Both the position numbers and the translations under genes were made by a program. Shown in pieces: positions 54,601 to 64,000 of a stretch of DNA of 64,000 nucleotides. The stretch's first letter is position 1; each line of letters begins with the position of its first letter. This DNA is from Entoloma clypeatum (lineage: Eukaryota > Basidiomycota > Agaricomycetes > Agaricales > Entolomataceae): positions 4,960,001 through 5,024,000 of the forward strand of contig OY751488.1 of NCBI GenBank assembly GCA_963565915.1. Direction: 5' to 3'. The notes beneath the pieces are model-generated. The model saw only the letters and a program-made list of their open reading frames with translations, was not told the DNA's origin and ran no database searches.

Positions 54601-56126
54601 GTTCGCCCAGAGCGAAGAGAGCAACTACCAGACGAGTCAAGACGTCGCGCTTCTTTGAAGACTTCACCAGTAACCCATTCAGCACGCCAGAAGCCCGACA
54701 GGAGGAGCTAAGTCCTCGAGACAGTATCGATTTTACGCTTATCCAGCAGTACATCGAATCGGAGATCCGTCGCATCCTACAGCAGGTGCTTGACGAAGAA
54801 CTAGACAACGACGAGCATCGCCCCCACGGCGAGATAGCAGAGAGCATCCATCTCGCTCGGCAACACCAGATCGCGCGTTACAACGCCCGACAGAATGAAC
54901 TCGAAAGCTTTCGCGTTCAAGAAGGACCTCAGACAGGTCGGATCACAGAGATCAGAGAGTTTATCGGTGTCCAGACAACCGTTATCAGAAGATTGATTAG
55001 GACGCTCACATTGAGACGTCCCATAGCCGCATCACCACGTCTTACTCGAAGCAGCAGATCTACGCCCACTTCACCACCAACGAGCAACAGACCGAGTACA
55101 ACCGTTGGGCACGAAACGAGAGACTTGACCCCTTCTCGCGACCAACAGACGCGCAGGAACAGAGATTCCTTAGAGATCTACAGAGGAAATACCCCGAACG
55201 TTTTGCCACCGATTCCGCCGACGAGTCCCCTGACGAATTTACTTTTGACTCCGCGCAGTCAGATACCGAACAGACGCCTAGAACAGGGACTGATTTTCAA
55301 CCCCTACCTGTATCCCGAACCCCATCTTCATCCCAACAATCCGACACCTCTCCTACTCCGCAGGTTCTAGACATGGCAGAAGCACCGACAGTACAAACTG
55401 TTATATCCGTCTCCGAATCTCCGATCCACTCCGATCGTCCTCCGACTTTCCGGACTTTCCGGACATCCGTTACCTCCACATCTCCGCACGTTGCCATCGT
55501 GCATTTCATATTCATAACTCCATGCCTTTATGCATTTCATATTCATATTCCCGTTTACTTATGCATCGCCTTTTCCGCATGGTCCGTTGACCGACATCTC
55601 CGATGTTCGTTACAGTCGCTGGCAACTTACGCCACAACTCCGGACCTACTCCGACCATCTCCGTAAAGTAATCTCATTTAGATATTTAAGCTTGTACCAT
55701 ACCTGTAGTTCCTCAGTTCGAATATCAACAAAGTTCACTCCTCTACTCCCCGTTCATGCCAGAGATCCTCGCTGTGGTACAATACGCCGACGACATCCTC
55801 ATCTACTGCTCTTCCTCCATCGTTACCCTTCGACGAGCTCAGTACTGTGTCCGAGTCACAACTCCGACGTCGTCCGACCATTTCCACGTCAACGTGTCTC
55901 TCACCGAGATCTTTCCGAGGACCTCCGCATCTCCGACCTCTCCTCCGACCTCCTGAAATTGGGACACCTTATCCAACAAACGGCGGCGCAACACATACAT
56001 TGAAGCCACGTCCCTCCCCTTCGTCGTTCCTCCGCATTCCCGGAGTTCCGCTCCGGCCTCAGTCCTTCGTCCGACCTCCAACGGACTCCGACGAAGCTCC
56101 GACTTTTCACCTACTTAACACAAACA
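54601..56126 (+). other. Gypsy 4 leader and possible embedded LTR remnant
   Basis: Arginine- and glutamine-rich frames (for example 54786-55370) look like a degraded N-terminal gag, with frame changes near 54650 and 55290. About 55397-55750 (TGTTATATCCG onwards, TCCGA-rich, atatttaag and ctcagttcgaatatcaa) resembles the Gypsy 3 LTR in composition and order, so it may be a related LTR inserted here; the boundaries are unclear. Confidence 0.4.
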
Positions 56127-56600
56127 ATGGATACGTCCAAGATCATCAAAGATCCTGGGATGTTCAAAGACAGACACACCTTCGACGAGTGGTGGAAAGC
56201 CACCAAATTATACATCAGGTTCCAGAAGGGCCTGTCCGACAATCAGAAGATTCTTGCAGTGTTATCCCGCATGATGGAAGGGTCCGGTAAACACTGGGCC
56301 AGCAACAAGTTAGACGACCTTGCCACCGATGGCGAGAACATCACCTGGTTAGGGTTCTCAGACGACATCGCTACGCGATTCTCTATTGCCAACAAGTCGG
56401 CAGCGGCCAAGGCGAGACTCGAAGTCCTGAAACAGGAGAAACGCACCATCGACGAATTCTTGGACGAATTTGAAGAGCTCTTGAAGCTGTCAAACCTTGG
56501 CGAAGAAACTGGGAAATACATCCTGGAAAAGAACGTCAACCGCAGAATTTCTGAACAAGTGGCTAGCGATGGCAAGACGTACACTGATTACGCACCGCCG
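56127..56600 (+). pseudogene. Gypsy 4 gag capsid fragment
   Basis: Retrotransposon gag helices: RHTFDEWWKATKLYIRFQ, ILAVLSRMMEGSGKHWASNK, then FLDEFEELLKLSNLGEE. The zinc knuckle is gone. The frame runs a few codons past the deletion joint and stops at 56625. Confidence 0.85.
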
Positions 56601-57679
56601 TGCCAAGTCAACCATGGGAAGACATAGGGATTGACGTCGTGGGACCGATACCAGAATCTGATGGGAAGAACACAATTCTGGTCATCACGGACAGACATTC
56701 AAAGATGCTTCATCTCATCCCGACAACCGTGGAACTATCGGCTGAAGGATTAGCCAAGATCTATCGGGACCAGATATGGAAGCTTCATGGGATCCCTAAG
56801 AAGATCATTAGCGACAGAGGACCACAGTTCGCCACGAAGTTCATGGAGATACTTTGCCGCATGTTGGGAATCAAGAGAAACCTGTCCACTGCGTACCATC
56901 CACAAACTGATGGACAAGCCAAACGATCGCATCAGGAAACCGAGGTGTTCTTACGAAAATTTGTCAACCATCTACAAGATGATTGGGCAGAATGGATCGC
57001 AATCGCAGAATTCCAGTACAGTGACAAAGAACATCAAGCGACAAAGTACACACCATTCTATCTCAACTACGGTCTGCATCCTTGGAAGGGAGAACTTGTG
57101 TTGGAAGATACCAATCCAGCGGCAAATGACTTCTTGAAAAAACTCAAACAGGCACGAGAAGAAGCCAACGCAGCACTGAAACAGGCCCAGGATCAGATGA
57201 AGAAGACAGTTGACACACGACGAAGCCCGTCTCGGAATTACCGCATCGGAGACAAGGTGTGGCTGGAAGGGACTAACATCAGGACTGATCGTCCCTCAAA
57301 GAAACTTGACGCCCTCCGACACGGACCGTTCAAAGTCCTAGAGAAGAAAGGAGCTAGCGCTTACCGTCTTGATCTTCCCAAAACCTGGAAGATGATCCAC
57401 CCTGTGTTCAACGAGACCCTGTTATCGCCATACGAAACCCCGAAGTATGCCATTCAGAAAAAGAAGCCAGCCCCTGATCCGATCATCGTCGAAGGACGAG
57501 AAGAATACCATGTCTCCACGATCCTGGACTCTCGGAAATTCTGTGGAAAGATCCAGTACCTTGTCCAATGGGAAGGGTATGGCCCAGAAGAAAACACATG
57601 GGAACCTCGGACTAATGTTCAGAACGCTCAAGACTTGATCCGAGATTTTCATCGGCAAAATCCATCGCGTCCACGATAA
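56600..57679 (+). CDS. Gypsy 4 integrase-chromodomain ORF
   Basis: Uninterrupted frame of 359 codons: integrase core ([48 protein letters not shown] giving D, D, E), a GPF region (GPFKVLEKKGASAYRLDLP) and a chromodomain (EYHVSTILDSRKFCGKIQYL, VQWEGYGPEENTWEP). The zinc-binding N-terminus of integrase is lost at the deletion joint. It survives without stops, unlike the pol of Gypsy 1-3. It has no upstream in-frame gag, so translation would need its own start. Confidence 0.88.
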   Translation: MPSQPWEDIGIDVVGPIPESDGKNTILVITDRHSKMLHLIPTTVELSAEGLAKIYRDQIWKLHGIPKKIISDRGPQFATKFMEILCRMLGIKRNLSTAYHPQTDGQAKRSHQETEVFLRKFVNHLQDDWAEWIAIAEFQYSDKEHQATKYTPFYLNYGLHPWKGELVLEDTNPAANDFLKKLKQAREEANAALKQAQDQMKKTVDTRRSPSRNYRIGDKVWLEGTNIRTDRPSKKLDALRHGPFKVLEKKGASAYRLDLPKTWKMIHPVFNETLLSPYETPKYAIQKKKPAPDPIIVEGREEYHVSTILDSRKFCGKIQYLVQWEGYGPEENTWEPRTNVQNAQDLIRDFHRQNPSRPR

Positions 57680-57748
57680 AAGAACAAACTTTGAGAGCCA
57701 TTTTCCACATCGACTTCTGTCACATCGAGTTTCCCGCTCCAACTCTTC

Positions 57749-58165
57749 TTGCCCAACACGCCGTTCTTCTTATACCTTTCAAACATCATTTCTGCCATGT
57801 CCAACATCACCGCCGCCTCCACCGATGCTTCCAATATCAACCCCACCATCACCACCCTCATCAGCGAAGCGCTCTCCATGCGCGACCAGATCCATGCGCT
57901 CGAAACCTCCATCGCCGACATCCTCCACCGGCAGATGCATATCCGCCTTCATACCCTCTCCGATTTACCAACCACCCCCACCGCTGAGGAGAAGCTCATC
58001 CTCAAAAACTATACCAACACCCTTGCTGTCGAGAATCGACGCCTTCGCCTCGCCGTTCGAGGTTTAGAGTTTGCCACAGTGGTAAACAATGAACTGATAA
58101 AGGATTGGGGTAACCGAGTTGACCCTGCCTGGGCTGATCCAAATGGCAACGATGGATGGGAGTAG
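57749..58165 (+). CDS. Gypsy 4 small 3' ORF
   Basis: 138 codons (or from the ATG at 57797, MSNITAASTDASNINPTITT) between the chromodomain and the 3' LTR. Predicted helical with a coiled-coil-like stretch (EALSMRDQIHALETSIADIL). It ends GNDGWE. No known domain. It shares its position, an MSN start and a helical N-terminal half, but not clear sequence, with the third ORF of Gypsy 2. Confidence 0.5.
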   Translation: MPNTPFFLYLSNIISAMSNITAASTDASNINPTITTLISEALSMRDQIHALETSIADILHRQMHIRLHTLSDLPTTPTAEEKLILKNYTNTLAVENRRLRLAVRGLEFATVVNNELIKDWGNRVDPAWADPNGNDGWE

Positions 58166-58202
58166 GTAGTCTGTGAGGACACAGACCTTGAGGAGGAGAA
58201 CA

Positions 58203-58572
58203 TGTTACGGACTAACGACTACGGACGTATACGCTTACTTTTCCACTTTTACTCATCGGCCCCCGCTTACACATATCGTATTATACTTTATTTCCTTTAG
58301 TATACTTCGCTCCCGCGCTGACTCGCTTTCCGCAGCTGTCTGACTCATTCCACAGTCAGCTTACTCATTAGTGCATAGCCTTCCGCAGTCGCCTTACTCA
58401 TGTGCACTGCCTTCCGCAGTTACTGACTCATTCGCTACCGCTCATAGTCAGTACTATATAAACCTCATGTACCATAGCTACATTCCTTAGATTTAGCAAT
58501 CACATTGCTCTTCGCCTTTCCATCTTCCTGCATACTCTGCCCGAACCTTGGAACGGTTTGTTACGCATAACA
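58203..58572 (+). repeat. Gypsy 4 3' LTR
   Basis: 370 bp, same ends as the 5' LTR. It is followed directly by hAT transposase sequence. Confidence 0.95.
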
Positions 58573-58965
58573 GGATGGCGGCTCGGTGGATAGTATGGGC
58601 TCCCATCCTACGGGGCCATGTGTTTTCTTCAGCCAGACAGCGTTCGTCGAGCATCTCATTGTCACAGATGATCAGATGCGGTAAACTTTTTTCTGTTTTT
58701 CATATCTGACACTTTCATCCAGTCGATTTATGTTGTCAAATGCCCTGAATTCCAACAAACTTTTACTACTTCTGTCCAAGACGTTGGATGACAAGGACAT
58801 TTCCCATTGTACAAAGATGCGGCAGGCAATCCTCAAAGCCTGGGCAGTGGCTTTCCATGAGCTCAAGGAAGAACTCCAGGTAATAATACCATCTGTCTTT
58901 TTCACCGCCGTCTGCTGACTTTGTTGTAGAGTGCATTGGGGCAAATCAGCTTCATGGCCCATCTA
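58573..58965 (+). pseudogene. hAT transposase, N-terminal fragment
   Basis: Encodes KLLLLLSKTLDDKDISHCTK and AILKAWAVAFHELKEELQ, then after a 50-nt intron (58880-58929) SALGQISFMAHL, matching the part of Agaricomycete hAT transposases before the DDE core. Cut on the left by the LTR and on the right by a TAGTGTTGCCG element. Confidence 0.65.
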
Positions 58966-59240
58966 TAGTGTTGCCGCAACTCGGCTAGCCGCACCGTGAC
59001 TCACAAAGTCACAGCTTGGCACATATTCAACTTGGCTTGTCAACCGAACCGATTTATTCGGCTCCGTTTGGGCTCAGCAGCCGGAGCAAGCCGGTCCCGA
59101 GTCATGGAACCGATCAATCAATTGCCAAAACAGTGCATGTCATTATATAATAATATATTTATCATTTTATCGGCTGCTTGATGTTCTCATTACTTTCTTT
59201 AAGTGTATAAAAAGCATAATTATTCAGTCATACGAGATAC
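58966..59240. mobile_element. hAT-type MITE fragment (TAGTGTTGCCG)
   Basis: Starts TAGTGTTGCCGCAACTCGGC, a hAT-like terminus with CTCGGCTAGCCG palindromes and repeated gactca/tgagtc words. The other end was not found, so it is partial. Confidence 0.45.
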
Positions 59241-59249
59241 AATATATTT

Positions 59250-60300
59250 TTATGCATCATGAGCCACAATTTGTCTAAGTTTGTCACCCAAAATGCCTTG
59301 AGACAACATCGATGCGAGATGATCATGAGTATCCCTTGGTGACAATAACATGTCATCCTCCGGTGTTTCTAGCCCCTGCGTGAAATCCAACCTCTGCCAC
59401 TTCAACGAAAACTTCAGGATTTGAAGGGCCTCCATCAGGATTGGATGGATTCGGTTCCGGCGCTTTGTGTCTGTCTCACTAGCTGATGAAAATATATGCT
59501 CACAAGGAACGGCGGATGCCTGGATTGGGAGATAGTCGAGAGCCATGGCATACAATGTGGGGTACCGGCATGGGTCTTGCTTTCCCTCCATCTGGATGCA
59601 GTAGTTAGTATGATGTGAGTTTTGATCAAGAAGGCACATACATCCCAAAATTTTATGATGTCAGTTCCTGGTGGTGAAATATCTCTAAGGTATAAGTCAT
59701 ACTCCTCGTTGACTGTCGAAGGTGAAGCCTGTGCCCGTGCTCCTGTGTTGAACCGTAACATGTCTTGAAGCCCATATTTTGAAGCCATTCTCCAAACATC
59801 CATGCTGCCTGTAGCACGGCAGCTAGGTCCAGGGCCAAAGCTATCTGAAGCATGCAACAGCTCCCCACGCTGACGATATTCACCCATCTTACAATGCAGT
59901 GTAGTTAGTAGGGGAGGGGATATTCTGTCATGATAGAATGTACAGTATCTTTTATTGTGTCTGTTGCTTGATCAATATAATTTGTCTCCCAATGCTCCTC
60001 TATCCAGCGTCTATGGATTGAGGGATTGAGGACTAATAACACGGTCAGCCTGAAGTATCAAAAAGGTAAAAAATACTAACACATCACAATCACGTACGCC
60101 TTACTTTGATCCATACGCCAGTAGTATTTTGTCGCCCATTTCAGCCCAATATCAGTATACTTCTTCAGATGCGGGTGGCATTCACCAAGTGTCTCCCATG
60201 CCATCATGTCTCCCATGCCGTCATAAACATTTCGAAGTTGCATATGCTTGATGAAAGCATTGGCAGCTTTTCTGCACACATGTTTTGCTGCACAACATGT
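59250..60300 (-). pseudogene. hAT transposase, C-terminal part
   Basis: Exons on the minus strand carry KYTDIGLKWATKYYWRMDQS (near 60150), RRWIEEHWE (near 60000), MASKYGLQDMLRF, then ISPPGTDIIKFWDV. The hAT dimerisation signature follows: DYLPIQASAVPCEHIFSSAS, ETDTKRRNRIHPILMEALQI, LKFSLKWQRLDF. The DDE core upstream is missing or beyond the MITE at 60362. Frame breaks and unclear introns suggest a relic. Confidence 0.75.
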
Positions 60301-60361
60301 GGAATCTATTTAAACCAGTCAAGATATATAGTAATTAATGATTGTGAAACCTTACAGTGAG

Positions 60362-60861
60362 TAGTGTTTTGAAGTCCAGTCTCAAAGACCTAGAACTGGA
60401 CCAGAACCAGACTGGTAAAGACTGGTAAAAGACTGGACTGCAGTCTCAAGTTTCACATTTTTGAGGATTGACCAGTCTCAGGTTCTTCAAATTTTGGAAA
60501 AAAAGAAGACTGGTTTAACACCAGTCTTGATTTGAGTCTCAAAAAATAAAAACTGGTCATAGGTTCACATGGGTTCTTATAGGTTCACATAGATTTTGTT
60601 CATTGAACACTTCTATAAAATGTTTTGAAATGTGTTATAAATGATATTTTGAAACAGTTTTGATAAATTGGAAAATAACCAGTTTAAACCAGTTTGAACC
60701 AGTCGTGGTTTACTTCTTTGAGAAAGGAGAGACTGGTTCACCAGTCTTTGACCAGTCCAGTTCTGGTTTCAGTTTTTTGAAGAAACCACTCAACCAGTCT
60801 TGGTTCTAGGTTCTTAATTTTTTGGAAAAAAAACCGGACTGGACTGGACTTTCAAACACTA
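60362..60861. mobile_element. hAT-like MITE, CpG-depleted
   Basis: 500 bp with inverted ends TAGTGTTTTGAAGTCCAGTC and TAGTGTTTGAAAGTCCAGTC. The body is made of ACTGG/CCAGT repeats. It looks like the GACCGG-rich ends at 40.83 and 53.0 kb with CG changed to TG/CA. No clear 8-bp duplication (acagtgag left, ggcccagc right). Confidence 0.7.
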
Positions 60862-61670
60862 GGCCCAGCTCCCATCTGGTAAAACATTATCTTCTATCCC
60901 GAAGAACTCCCAGATATTGACAGCCTTCTTCCTCTCTTTACGGATCGGGAGTTGGGCTACTTGAACTGATGGGCTCGAGTGTCATGTTGCAACATTGGAC
61001 GGACAAGCCGACTTGTCATCACCTTCTGCATTTCTATTGACCCCGGTGAAGTTGAAGTCCTCTCCAGCGCTATTGCCATCCTGGGCATGAGGGCGTCAAT
61101 GTCTTGTCCCTGAAGAACCTGTGACGGGGCGATGCTGGGCCGGAGCCGGAGGTTGGTTCTGTGCGAGAGGCTGGGCATGACTGGGAAGGGATTCAGCCGG
61201 AACTTGCTGACGACGACGAGGTCGCATTTCTGGATGGGGAGGTCATGAAAAATCGTGTACACTGGCTAGGGAGAATACACACTAAGGTCTTTTATTGTTC
61301 ACAACTATCATGTAATTACTTCCAACAGGACTCTGTAATCTACCACCCCCTGCAGTGCTAAGGGTGAAGTTGTAAGAAACGACAGATTGATGTACAAAGT
61401 GCATACATACCTGCATCCTGAGTCCCGCAAATTAATCCATCGCGCAAGTCCCAACTGTGGTGCTTGGTAGTGATGGGCTTCTCCGTTGATCTAGGACTAT
61501 ATGTTCCCTTCACATCGCCCTTGCTGAATGTCGGTCAGGTACCGAGTTATGAATCTGTTAGATCAATACTGTCGCAAATGGACAAGGCGCGCACTTGTTC
61601 CTCCCCTATTACCCTTGATAAGCGACCTGGGCTTTAAGTTATTGACCTATCAAATGATGAACAGATGGTA
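60862..61670. other. No gene recognised
   Basis: A minus frame at 60957-61262 has no known motif. Possibly flanking or degraded hAT sequence. Confidence 0.3.
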
Positions 61671-61671
61671 A

Positions 61672-62660
61672 ATGCACCTGTTGCCAAGATTCCCGAGGGG
61701 CGCTCGACGTTCGATCCACCTTGTGTGCATGTGATCGTGAAGCGACGATGTAACAGCAGCGTCGGGTGGGGGATTGAATTCATCAGCAGATATGATCTGC
61801 CTCGTGGAGGGTGTTAGTTCTACTAGACTACATTAGATAGTTCTACTATACTAGTGGTAGAGTACTATTGTGCATATGGGGAAGGTGGTGGTACGAGAGC
61901 AAGAAGGAAAAATCACGTGCTGGGGTGTCCAGTTGTTGATACACCACAGAACTCAAACAACGGAATCGGAAGTTGGAGGTCTTGATGTAACTCTACCACT
62001 AGTATAGTAGAACTATCTAATGTAGTCTAGTAAATAGAATAGAACTACTAATTCAAATAAGTATATGGAAACTAACTGTCCACGGACGCTGCTACTGCAT
62101 TGCTGATGTTGGTTCATGATGCACCGCCCACAAGGCAGATCATATCTGCCGATGAATTCAAGCCCCCCTCCCCACCCGACGCTGTGGTTACATCGTCGCT
62201 TCACGATCACATGCACACAAGGTGGATCGAATGTCAAGTGCCCCTCAGGAATCTTGGCAACAGGTGCGTTCACTGTCCATTCATCATTTGATAGGTCAGT
62301 AACTTAAAGCCCAGGTCACTTAATCCACACAGATCATATCTGCTGATGAAATAAATCCCCCACCCGACGCTCCATGATCACACGCACACGCGGCGGATCG
62401 AACATTGAGAGCTGCCCTTCGTGAATCTTGGCAACAGGTTGCGTGGCCACTCACTCTTCACCGTCCATTCATCATATTAATGGATTTGATAGGTCAATGA
62501 TCGCCGCAATCCCCCACACGGTGCTGCTGTTACATCGCCGCTCCATGATCACATGCACATGACGCAGATCGAACATCGGGAGCTGCTCTTCGCGAATCTT
62601 GGCATCGACCATTCATCATATTAATGGATTTGACTGCCGCAATCTTGGCAACAGGTGCGT
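61672..62660. repeat. Dispersed ~140-bp repeat, four copies
   Basis: A unit containing cctgttgccaagattc, gttcgatc, catgtgatcgtg and cgacgatgtaac occurs once forward (61672-61812) and about three times inverted (62120-62285, 62331-62455, 62490-62660), with increasing divergence. A MITE sits between the forward and inverted copies. Confidence 0.75.
61817..62051. mobile_element. MITE with 42-bp perfect inverted repeats
   Basis: Ends contain tagttctactagactac and the perfect inverted stretch actagactacattagatagt continuing to ggtagagt (61827-61868 paired with about 61989-62031). The inner 100 bp recurs inverted at 63018-63118. Confidence 0.7.
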
Positions 62661-63420
62661 GATGTGTATTTACACGAGCCTAACGTGTGTACATCAGGCC
62701 AATGCACGTGTGAATGAGGAGCGAATGAAGGCAGCTGCCCATGAGCAATTCACCACCGGCATCGACGCCGTCCAGTTGGCCTCTTCGCGAGCATCTAGGA
62801 GAGCTGTCTTCACTCTGACCGCCGAGGCGCCGGAAAGCAGTGAAGGCGAGGTTGAGCACCAGTACCTCGGCAGCGATCCAACCACTGGTACGATCACCGC
62901 CTCTGCCCATATCCATTGATGAACTGGGGAACCAGGTTGCTGTTTGAATAAACAGCGGCCACGCGACTCCGGACCTTTCCCTACACCTCTCACCTCCACA
63001 AGGCCCTAGATTTAATTGTAAGTACGACTTCTGACCCCTGATTCCGTTGTTTGAGTCCTGTGGTGTATCAACAACTGGACACCCCAACACGTGATTTTTT
63101 CTTCTTGCTCTCACACCACCACCTACTGACCTCCTCATCCTCAGTAAGTTCTGTAAGATAGGTTTTATTAGTACATGTAATTAGTAAATCATAAGCCCTG
63201 ATGAGTACTTGAATTGAAGCAGGGGCAAAGATAAAGCCCCACCCATCAGCGGCACGTCCTGCATGGGCAAATTGACATGTAGCATATGATACATGCACAC
63301 CAGATTCATGGACTCCTCGCTCTGAAGGAGTGATGCAAGGGAACCGGGGGCCCGTGGAGCGAGGGCTGTTCTTTGTTTTCTACAATTTAAACATCAACCG
63401 TACCATGAAAGCTAATTATC
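62661..63420. other. Unresolved, contains inverted copy of MITE interior
   Basis: 63018-63118 is the reverse complement of 61880-61985 (shared gtgtatcaacaactggac and acgtgatttttt-like words). A + frame ending at 62919 (IDAVQLASSRASRRAVFTLT) could be an exon of a gene continuing to the right; there is no known motif. Confidence 0.35.
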
Positions 63421-63423
63421 ATG

Positions 63424-63942
63424 TCCTGTAGGTCATCAATTGAACCCACCAACAGGATGAGTCGTCGCTGGGTATGTCTGTCTTCTTGATCATGCAACAT
63501 GCGGGGGGCTTACAGTCCGTTAAACAGATCACAGAAGCTCATAATCCCTTCATGGATCTCGAGGCTCAAGTTGATGATGCTGATGATAATGATGATGATG
63601 ATGATGAGGAGGAGGAGGAGGAGGAGGATGGTAAGCAACCCATCCTCTTATTTTGATCCACTTCTGAGGTAGCTCTATGTTTTATCAATGACCAGGAGGA
63701 TAATCACCCTGAGGGTATTCGGCGGTGGAACAATTACCAGGCCGGCGGACTGGACGAGCCACAGGATGAGCCGGAGGATGATATTGATTGGGACACGGTC
63801 CACAAACGCGCACCACCAGGGCGTGGTGCCAATGCCCCACGACCGCATACGACGACAAGGCATCTGGCGGAATTTTACCACACAATCTACTGTGTCAACC
63901 TCAAACGTCAGACAAACCTATTTGGCAGCTCCAATGCTGGGT
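63424..63942 (+). CDS. Putative gene fragment with acidic repeat, continues past window
   Basis: Two frames join across a credible intron (donor G|GTAAGC at about 63630, acceptor ACCAG at about 63694). The joined product is an acidic D/E run from a GAT/GAG microsatellite (63570-63628), then NHPEGIRRWNNYQAGGLDEP and DIDWDTVHKRAPPGRGANAP, HLAEFYHTIYCVNLKRQTN. A second donor (GTAAGT) follows at about 63942. The family is not recognised; an acidic nuclear protein or a transposon-encoded protein are both possible. The start is unknown. Confidence 0.4.
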
Positions 63943-64000
63943 AAGTCTCCATTCATCTCGTTTGTGGTAAGTCTCAAGGATATTCCAGCCTGGATTTGAA

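Larger units (their letters stand above)
54212..58572 (+). mobile_element. Gypsy 4, non-autonomous deletion derivative
   Basis: 4361 bp between 370-bp LTRs. It holds a leader, a gag fragment, then integrase and chromodomain directly, so protease, reverse transcriptase and RNase H are deleted. A small ORF lies before the 3' LTR. The flanking five bases differ (GTCGC left, GGATG right), so there is no target duplication. The family also left the solo LTR at 27219. Confidence 0.88.

Noticed and set aside
55756..55956. YADDILIY motif suggesting a LINE reverse transcriptase
   Set aside because: The motif stands alone, with no flanking reverse-transcriptase blocks, within a serine/threonine-rich frame; probably chance.
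60362..60861. 8-bp hAT target duplication around the MITE
   Set aside because: The flanks acagtgag and ggcccagc do not match; the element is called from its inverted ends only.

Overview
The window looks like a gene-rich euchromatic flank (about 0.7-22 kb) joined to a transposon graveyard (about 22.6-64 kb) from a filamentous basidiomycete, most likely an Agaricomycete. The evidence is many 48-68 nt GT-AG introns, an alpha-kinase and a DDE integrase-like gene of the kind common in mushroom-forming fungi, an F-box-like protein starting LPQELFNMI, a basidiomycete-type P450 remnant, and chromodomain Gypsy, Copia, hAT and Tad-like LINE relics.

Gene-rich part, left to right: alpha-type protein kinase (-), integrase-core gene (-), an uncharacterised protein with an AWxKHGGPE motif (-), the BUD20 ribosome-biogenesis zinc finger (-), an F-box-like protein (+), the AP endonuclease APN2 with a PCNA-binding box and GRF zinc finger (+), an intron-containing tRNA-Ala(AGC) (-), two duplicated small secreted eight-cysteine proteins (+), a kinesin-14 (-) and a cytochrome P450 pseudogene with its catalytic middle deleted (-). 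Exon structures were worked out by hand. They are firm for APN2, BUD20, kinesin-14 and the two secreted proteins, and approximate at the 5' ends of the alpha-kinase, the integrase gene and the AWxKHGGPE gene.

Transposon part: a degenerate CCCAACGGCC minisatellite occurs at five places. One array is split by an 11.2 kb Gypsy chromovirus (24465-35671, target duplication GCCGC). That Gypsy itself contains a solo LTR (27219-27588, duplication GAGGA) and a young Copia (28796-34552, duplication GTCAG, LTRs differing at one base). To the right lie a snap-back element with a nested MITE, half of a second Copia, an inverted pair of LINE 3' ends, pieces of two further Gypsy lineages, the other half of the second Copia, a gag-integrase deletion derivative of the solo-LTR family (54212-58572), and hAT transposase relics with hAT-like MITEs. 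The two Copia halves meet at the same 8-bp sequence next to hAT-type ends, which implies one element that was later broken by a rearrangement.

The points most worth following are: (1) Tf1-like self-priming sites in two different Gypsy families; (2) the two-copy eight-cysteine secreted family whose last three cysteines appear only after splicing; (3) the reciprocal Copia halves; (4) three accessory ORFs at the 3' ends of three Gypsy lineages; (5) transition-only divergence between LTR pairs, mostly at CpG, which suggests cytosine methylation and deamination.
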